Below, one piece after another: positions 43,180 through 48,280 of a DNA stretch of 48,280 nt. Position 1 is the stretch's first letter. Every line of letters begins with the position of its first letter. The notes under the pieces are model-generated. The model had not been told where the DNA came from, searched no databases, and saw nothing but the letters and a program-made list of their open reading frames with translations. Source of the stretch: Candolleomyces eurysporus. Lineage: Eukaryota > Basidiomycota > Agaricomycetes > Agaricales > Psathyrellaceae. Location of the stretch: assembly GCA_027579435.1 (NCBI GenBank), contig JANBPK010000977.1, forward strand, positions 1 to 48,280, read 5' to 3'. A program made the position numbers and the translations under genes.

Positions 43180-44098
43180 CTACCTCATCCATCCCAATAG
43201 TTCAAGCGTCTTTATGTTACCCCTCACCTTGACATAGTCTTTCAAGGTGCCGATGTGCTTGAAGCCGTTCTTCTCGAAAACTCTCTGGCTCCCGATGTTT
43301 CCCGCGAAGGTGCCAGCTACAATTTTGTGGGCGTTCATCCTCGGGACGGCCCATTTTGTTATGATGGTTTTGACAGCGTCTGTCATAATGCCCTGACCGT
43401 GGTAGGCAGATGCGACATAATCTGTTGTAACATCCATTTGCGGCACGTCAGTACTTTAAACAGCAAAGCCCCCCTCCGTGTCCACTCTCCGAGAACTAAT
43501 TTCACGTACCTCCAAATTCCCAAAGGATCGCTGGGTCTCCAGGAGCTCGTTCCGCATTGATTTTTGCATTCTCCTCTTTTTTCTCCACGTCTATGGTATA
43601 CTCTTCTGGGTTGTCGGCAGAGATGACAACCTCTCCCCCACCGCTTCGAAAAATGTCGACTGCGCCGATGAAGATTTCGGTCCCATCTTCGTTCACCTTC
43701 CGCAAAATGCTCACTGGACAGTGATCGACGGTGATTAATTCGGGCTGGTCTCTCGCTTCTTCCAGCTGCTTCAGAAGCGCTTCCTTTGGTGGTATTATGC
43801 GGTTCAACCAAGTCTCTGCGTCGGCTTCATCAAGCATCCATCGTGAAGGTCACGATGCAGCAGGTCAATTTCCTTTGCCAGTTCTAGGGGTGTTCGCCGT
43901 GAATGGCTTACCTTCCGTATACGGCACGGGAGGTCCCTGCATCCACTCGTTTACCAATGGATCATTGAGATACGGAATGAACTGAGGACCGTCATCCCAT
44001 CTTGGAGGGGTGATGATGATGTCATGGTGGGAGTACAAGCGCAGGAAAGGCTCCCCAGTCTTTGGGTTTAGTTCCAATGTTCCCAGCTGAGGATTCAT
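43180..44098 (-). CDS. GNAT-family N-acetyltransferase
   Basis: Start taken at MNPQLGTLELNPKTGEPFLR (44098); an upstream in-frame ATG at 44128 is possible. Exons join YTE|ADAETWLNRII (donor GTAAGC, acceptor GATGAAG) and EFGG|DYVASAYHGQGI (donor GTACGT, acceptor CAACAG). The acetyl-CoA binding site is the QGxG/A-like YHGQGIMTDAVKTI with a following helix, and the end carries NIGSQRVFEKNGFKHIGTLK, typical of RimJ/RimL-like acetyltransferases. The early HHDIIITPPRWDD, then LNDPLVNEWMQGPP, also fits that group, which acetylates amino groups of small molecules or proteins. The substrate is unknown. An insertion of charged sequence (EEYTIDVEKKEENAKIN) lies before the last strand. Confidence 0.85.
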
Positions 44099-45615
44099 CG
44101 TAGGTCGTTGAGATCGAAAGGACGTCATTGGGACTTTATACCTAACTATGTACATATTCGTGAGTCACCTCCTTGAGTCATCTGTGTCTGATACCAATCT
44201 CATGCCTTGTGGACTCAGGTCCGGCGAGGGAAAGCACCACATGCCATCCGCAGAAGATAGTCGGAGACGGTTCCAAGTCATCGGGCGTTGCTACTGTGTA
44301 CACTCACCTCGAATTGTACACTCACCGGGATCAAAACAAGTATTGGCATCCCAGTTCAATGAAGCATGATGAAGCCACCCCACAAGTCACTGCGATACTA
44401 CCTTTCGTAAACGAGATTATAATATCTCAAGTGAGACTCGAGGCCGAGACGGACGCTGCGCTGATGCGGATACGGGAGTCTAAGATCTCCCATGGTTGCC
44501 CCGAAAGCTGCATGGCTGGAACTACGATGAACATAGCTAAGTCATCGTCCACATTCAGAACGGCATTCAGAGCGGCATTCTCGAGTGCCCAAGGCTCTGC
44601 AGTAAGCGGAACGCCCTTATACCCTTGATGGTAAGGCCTTCTAACATCACGGATTCCAATTAGAGAGAAGAAGATAGAGCGGAGTAAATGTTTTAGCCAC
44701 CAATTGCACTGGCTTTGACACTCATCTCACAAAGCCCGGGAGAAGAAGTTCCAGCGGTTCGGCGTTGTCGACTAAGATTTAGAGAACTCGAAGAGGAGAA
44801 GTGGCCTATAGATACGAGCCCCTAACGTCAGCGAAGCACAGTATTCTGAACGGATTGAGAAAAGTAGCATTCGGGGTATTCATGAATGACTTGGGAGGTA
44901 CCCAAGAAACGATCGTCTGTCCAATGGCTCTTGTTAGAGCGAATTTAACTCAGAAAAAAAAGGTTGGGCATTCTACGTGTCTCTCGTCTATTTCCCGAGC
45001 AAATACTGTAAGATCGAGGTATGTCTCGTGCCAACCTCATAGAACCACTGGCAAGAGAAGTACATATCAATTTTCCCGATGTCGCGGGCATCCGATCCGT
45101 CAAATGTTAATGCTTCACGCAAGAATTTCATCCGTCCGCGACAGCGCATCTCGCTGAGATGCTTATGTGGTGAACCCACTCCCAATGCACTATGAGGCGA
45201 ACATCGCACTGGACGCTGTGGTTTTAGGTTAAGAGAGCAATCGGTCCTGTGCGGCCCGACTAGATGCACATGGGGGGCCGCAAGAACTCGAGCTCACTCG
45301 CTGACGGAAGTACACCACGGCTCTTTTCTCGTTTCCTTGTTCATTACCCCGCTTCTGGCACTTGAAAGGAAGAGGCAGACCCTCCTCGAATAGGAAAGGC
45401 ACGACATCCGTGATCGTGAATACCATTGGCTCATTCAAGGAAATTCCTCTGGCGTTTTTTTCTTCTGGCGTTATGATGGTCTTTCATCGGAATCTTCTCC
45501 ACATGCTGCTGAATTATGCTTCTCCTACGATTTGGGCTAGCCAAAGACATATAACAAGGCGGTTAAAATCTCTGGCCTCTGGTTTCCCGGATTCTCTCTC
45601 CATTACCTCGTCGCC
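44099..45615. other. Intergenic region, 1.5 kb
   Basis: Divergent promoter space between the GNAT gene (minus) and the MFS gene (plus). A plus-strand open frame at 44173-44628 and a minus-strand one at 44988-45269 (ending FDGSDARDIGKIDMYFS..) are present but have no recognised relatives. A decayed gene cannot be excluded. Confidence 0.5.
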
Positions 45616-47789
45616 ATGTCAGACAAACATTCTTCTGAGCTCGAGGTCGAGAAAGGTAGTCTTGAAGAGACCATCGACAAAGTGGAAGACGATGGTATCG
45701 ACCCAGTCGCAGAACAAAAGCTCGTAAAGAAGCTAGACTGGATTTTCTTGCCGCTCTTCACTGTGATCTGTAGGTTAAGGAACTCTTGGATGTTGCCCAG
45801 CCACTGATTGCCCTCTCAGACGGCTTGAATTACATCGATAGGTTCGACTTTTCCTTGGCCATCGGGTGCTATACATTGCTCACAACCTTGTCTTTAGAAC
45901 TGCAATTGGTACGCTTCGCGATTCAAAAAGTCGTCAGAGGTGGCACTAAAACGACGGCAGGCAATGCTCGTGTTGCAGGTCTCGAAAAAGACCTGGGGAT
46001 GCACGGAACAGACTTGAACAAGGCTCTAACAGTGTTCTATGTCTTTGTAAGTTTTTCGCTACGCCTCTGTTTGGCATTATCTGACTACATTGTATAGTAC
46101 ATTCTAGCAGACATTCCGTCTAACCTACTCCTTAAACACTTTGGATCGATGTTAATAGCCGTCCTCGTGGTCGGTTTTGGACTGGTTTCTCTGACATCGG
46201 CGTTCGTGACGTCGTATGCGGGCCTCATTGCAACCAGAGTATTCCTTGGTATCTTTGAGGGGGGCACTCTAGTACGTTAATTTCATAATGGTGCAGCTCT
46301 CGAAAACAGTCTAACGCTTCTTCAGTCAGGTCTGATTTACATCCTTGCACGAGTAAGAGACTTTCTTGTCCCCAGAGTTTTCCTGGAGCCTCATTCTTCA
46401 CAGTACTACAGACGCAAAGAGCTGGTTCTGAGGATCGGGCTATTCAATGGCATTGCGCCAGCCCTTTCGGGAGCGTGTAGGTTCATCATGTTTTTCCCCC
46501 NTCATGCCTGGTGTTCACCCTCTCGACTAGTTGGTGGTCTTTTGGCCTCTGGTTTACTCCGAATTGGCGATTTTGGATATATCGCTCGATGGCGGAAGGT
46601 AAGTAGAGTAGTTCCTCTCCTAGCGACCATTCTATTAAGCACAAACCAAGATCTTCTTGATTGAAGGTGTTATTACTGTGGCGTTTGGCATAGCCTTATT
46701 TTGGATAGCTCCAGACGATCCAACGGTCTCGAAAATGCTCAATGACGAAGAACGAAAGCTTGCCATTGCTCGAATCGACGCAGACCAGGTGGTGAAAAAT
46801 CAAGGCAGGAAAGAGAGAACATCTTGGGCTCTTGTTGTCCATTCCTTCAACATTATCGTATGTCCATTGCGTTCATTGGTTTTACGAGTCTTACATGAAC
46901 TGGGCAACAGACTGTTGGGTGTATCATCAGTTTCGTCACTCTGAACATGTCCTTCCAAGGGATGAGTCTGTTTTTGCCCACCGTCATTAACTCCTGTGAG
47001 TGCGTCGAGTTCCTAAACACGACATATACTGACTCTGCCCCACAGTAGGAACATACAGTAGGCGTCTGGTTACCCAACAGTGAAAAACAGACAGGCTAAC
47101 ATCGTAATCTTCAGCAACGGTTCAAGTTCAGCTCAGAACCGTTCCTCCATTCTTGGCAGGTGCTGGTTGGGTTGCTCTCAACTCCTATTTCAGCTACAAG
47201 ATTCGTATGCGGTGTATCCCCCTCGTTTCTTCGGTTTTTATTGTCGTTGTGGGGTACATCATCGCCGTAACAACGAAAGATACTCAAGCTCGATACGCTG
47301 CTTGTCACCTTATGGTAATGGGTGGCTGCGTAGGAGGCCCAATGGTGGGTCCTTTTCTTCATGTCTTTTCGTGACACTTGCTTACCGCGCCATCTTAGCT
47401 CATTGTTTGGGGAACCGATAACGCGGCGCCAGATACCATGCGTGCGGTAGTAAGCGCGGCGATTTGTGGCATTGGTGCACTCGGTTCGATTATCGCGTAT
47501 GCACCAATTTCCCGAGCTTCTGGTATTCCTACAGCTAACCTTATCTTATTCTCTTCCTAGCGTATGGACCTACATCCCATCGGACGGGCCGGACTACAGA
47601 ACGGGCAATTCGATTGTCTTGGCAGCGGTTACCTGCTCATGCCTCGTCGCGATCGGCCTCACCTTTTACATTAAATGGGAGAACGCGAAGCGAGATAGAG
47701 GGGAACGCGATCATCGACTGGAGGGGAAAACGCCAGAGGAGATTGAGCAAATGGGATATCGACATCCTCGATTCCGCTACCAAATATAA
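45616..47789 (+). CDS. MFS transporter, anion:cation symporter (Dal5-like) family
   Basis: A multi-exon 12-helix transporter of the plasma membrane type. The N-terminus MSDKHSSELEVEKGS is cytosolic. Exon 1 is 45616-45769, exon 2 is 45820-45841 (22 bases), exon 3 is 45898-45908 (11 bases) and exon 4 starts at 45961. Together they give FTVIYGLNYIDRTAIGNARV, the conserved first-helix motif of this family. Later blocks are ILADIPSNLLLKHFG, RVFLGIFEGGTLSGL, RKELVLRIGLFNGIAPALSG, RWRKIFLIEGVITVAFGIAL, FWIAPDDP, MSFQGMSLFLPTVIN, FLAGAGWVALNSYFS, WGTDNAAPDTMRAV and the end GYRHPRFRYQI. Related proteins import vitamins, allantoate, ureidosuccinate or other organic anions. The substrate cannot be told from sequence. 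Confidence 0.87.
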
Positions 47790-48280
47790 GTGCTCCTAGC
47801 AGATAAGTATACAGTAGTACTACACCATAGGCATCAAAGCTATGTAGTAGCCGCGGGTAATGCTCTGATCAATGTAACGTAAGGAAGCTTAATAGACAAG
47901 CACTGGACATACGCATCTATACCGCTTTAGGGAATGTGTAGGGTGTAGGGAATGTGTAGCGCAGCTGGTTGGTATTCAGAAATTCAATCCGCAGTCCATT
48001 GCTACTGCTTCCCTCAAGGTGATTCAATGCAACGGTGTTTCTTTAACTCATATCCGAACGGAAGACGGAGACTGAGCTCTCTTCTTCGATGCATCCTCGG
48101 GATTTAGTTGACTTTGTTCTCTCACTCTCTTCTCTGCATCGTGCCTAGTATGTCTGCATGCACGTCCCGCATCTCGCCGGCCNNGCCTGGTTTACGCTTC
48201 GTCCCCTTAGNTACCAACGTTCATCAACTGCAGAAAGCTGGCAGCTTGGAGGGTACTCTTGTCAGATATACTAGTTTCAT
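47790..48280. other. Downstream region to window end
   Basis: 3' flank of the MFS gene. No gene is seen before the window ends. Isolated Ns occur at 48183-48184 and 48211. Confidence 0.5.
47928..47959. repeat. Two tandem copies of TAGGGAATGTGTAG
   Basis: A perfect 14-base unit at 47928-47941 and 47946-47959, about 140 bases after the MFS stop. It is short and probably incidental, but it could affect the 3' untranslated region. Confidence 0.7.

Noticed and set aside
44173..44628. 151-codon plus-strand open frame
   Set aside because: No recognised motif, skewed composition and no upstream splice or promoter support; length alone is not enough in this GC range.
44988..45269. Minus-strand frame containing MKFLREALTFDGSDARDIGK
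   Set aside because: Looks partly protein-like, but I cannot link it to a family or to flanking exons; kept as a note in the intergenic entry.

Overview
This is a nuclear segment from a filamentous fungus, almost certainly a basidiomycete of the Agaricomycotina. The evidence is many short GT-AG introns of about 50-80 bases (17 exons in one gene), a class IV chitin synthase, compact genes on both strands, and a C2H2 zinc-finger family that I associate with mushroom-forming fungi. No rRNA, tRNA, CRISPR array or recognisable transposon was found. The sequence carries many N calls. They are dense at about 13.1-27.0 kb and moderate at 36.9-41.5 kb.

Layout. 1-1.5 kb is non-coding with simple repeats. 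1.5-6.0 kb (minus) is a large TBC-domain Rab GTPase-activating protein. 7.2-12.9 kb is an accessory block of four related zinc-finger loci: a frameshifted relic (plus), a tandemly duplicated pair (minus) and a longer intact member (minus). 13.3-25.8 kb is gene-dense: a XanA-like 2-oxoglutarate dioxygenase (plus), an RCC1-repeat protein (plus), a Swi5-type recombination mediator (minus, cut by introns into very short exons), a full-length ABCA transporter (plus), an unrecognised type I membrane protein (minus) and a CRAL-TRIO/Sec14 lipid-transfer protein (minus). 26.9-29.7 kb (plus) is a GH47 alpha-1,2-mannosidase. 30.4-32.9 kb (minus) is an unrecognised Ser/Arg-rich protein. 34.8-36.0 kb (minus) is a WHI2-like BTB protein. 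36.9-41.5 kb (minus) is a class IV chitin synthase. 43.2-44.1 kb (minus) is a GNAT acetyltransferase. 45.6-47.8 kb (plus) is an MFS transporter of the anion:cation symporter type.

How they fit together. Most genes are independent housekeeping functions: vesicle traffic (TBC GAP, Sec14, ABCA), N-glycan trimming (GH47), wall synthesis (chitin synthase), recombination (Swi5) and stress or nutrient signalling (WHI2-like). I see no metabolic gene cluster. The most unusual parts are the birth-and-decay zinc-finger array, two consecutive microexons of 22 and 11 bases in the MFS gene, a 19-base exon in the mannosidase gene, and N calls that act as extra bases: deleting particular Ns restores complete reading frames in the TBC and chitin synthase genes.
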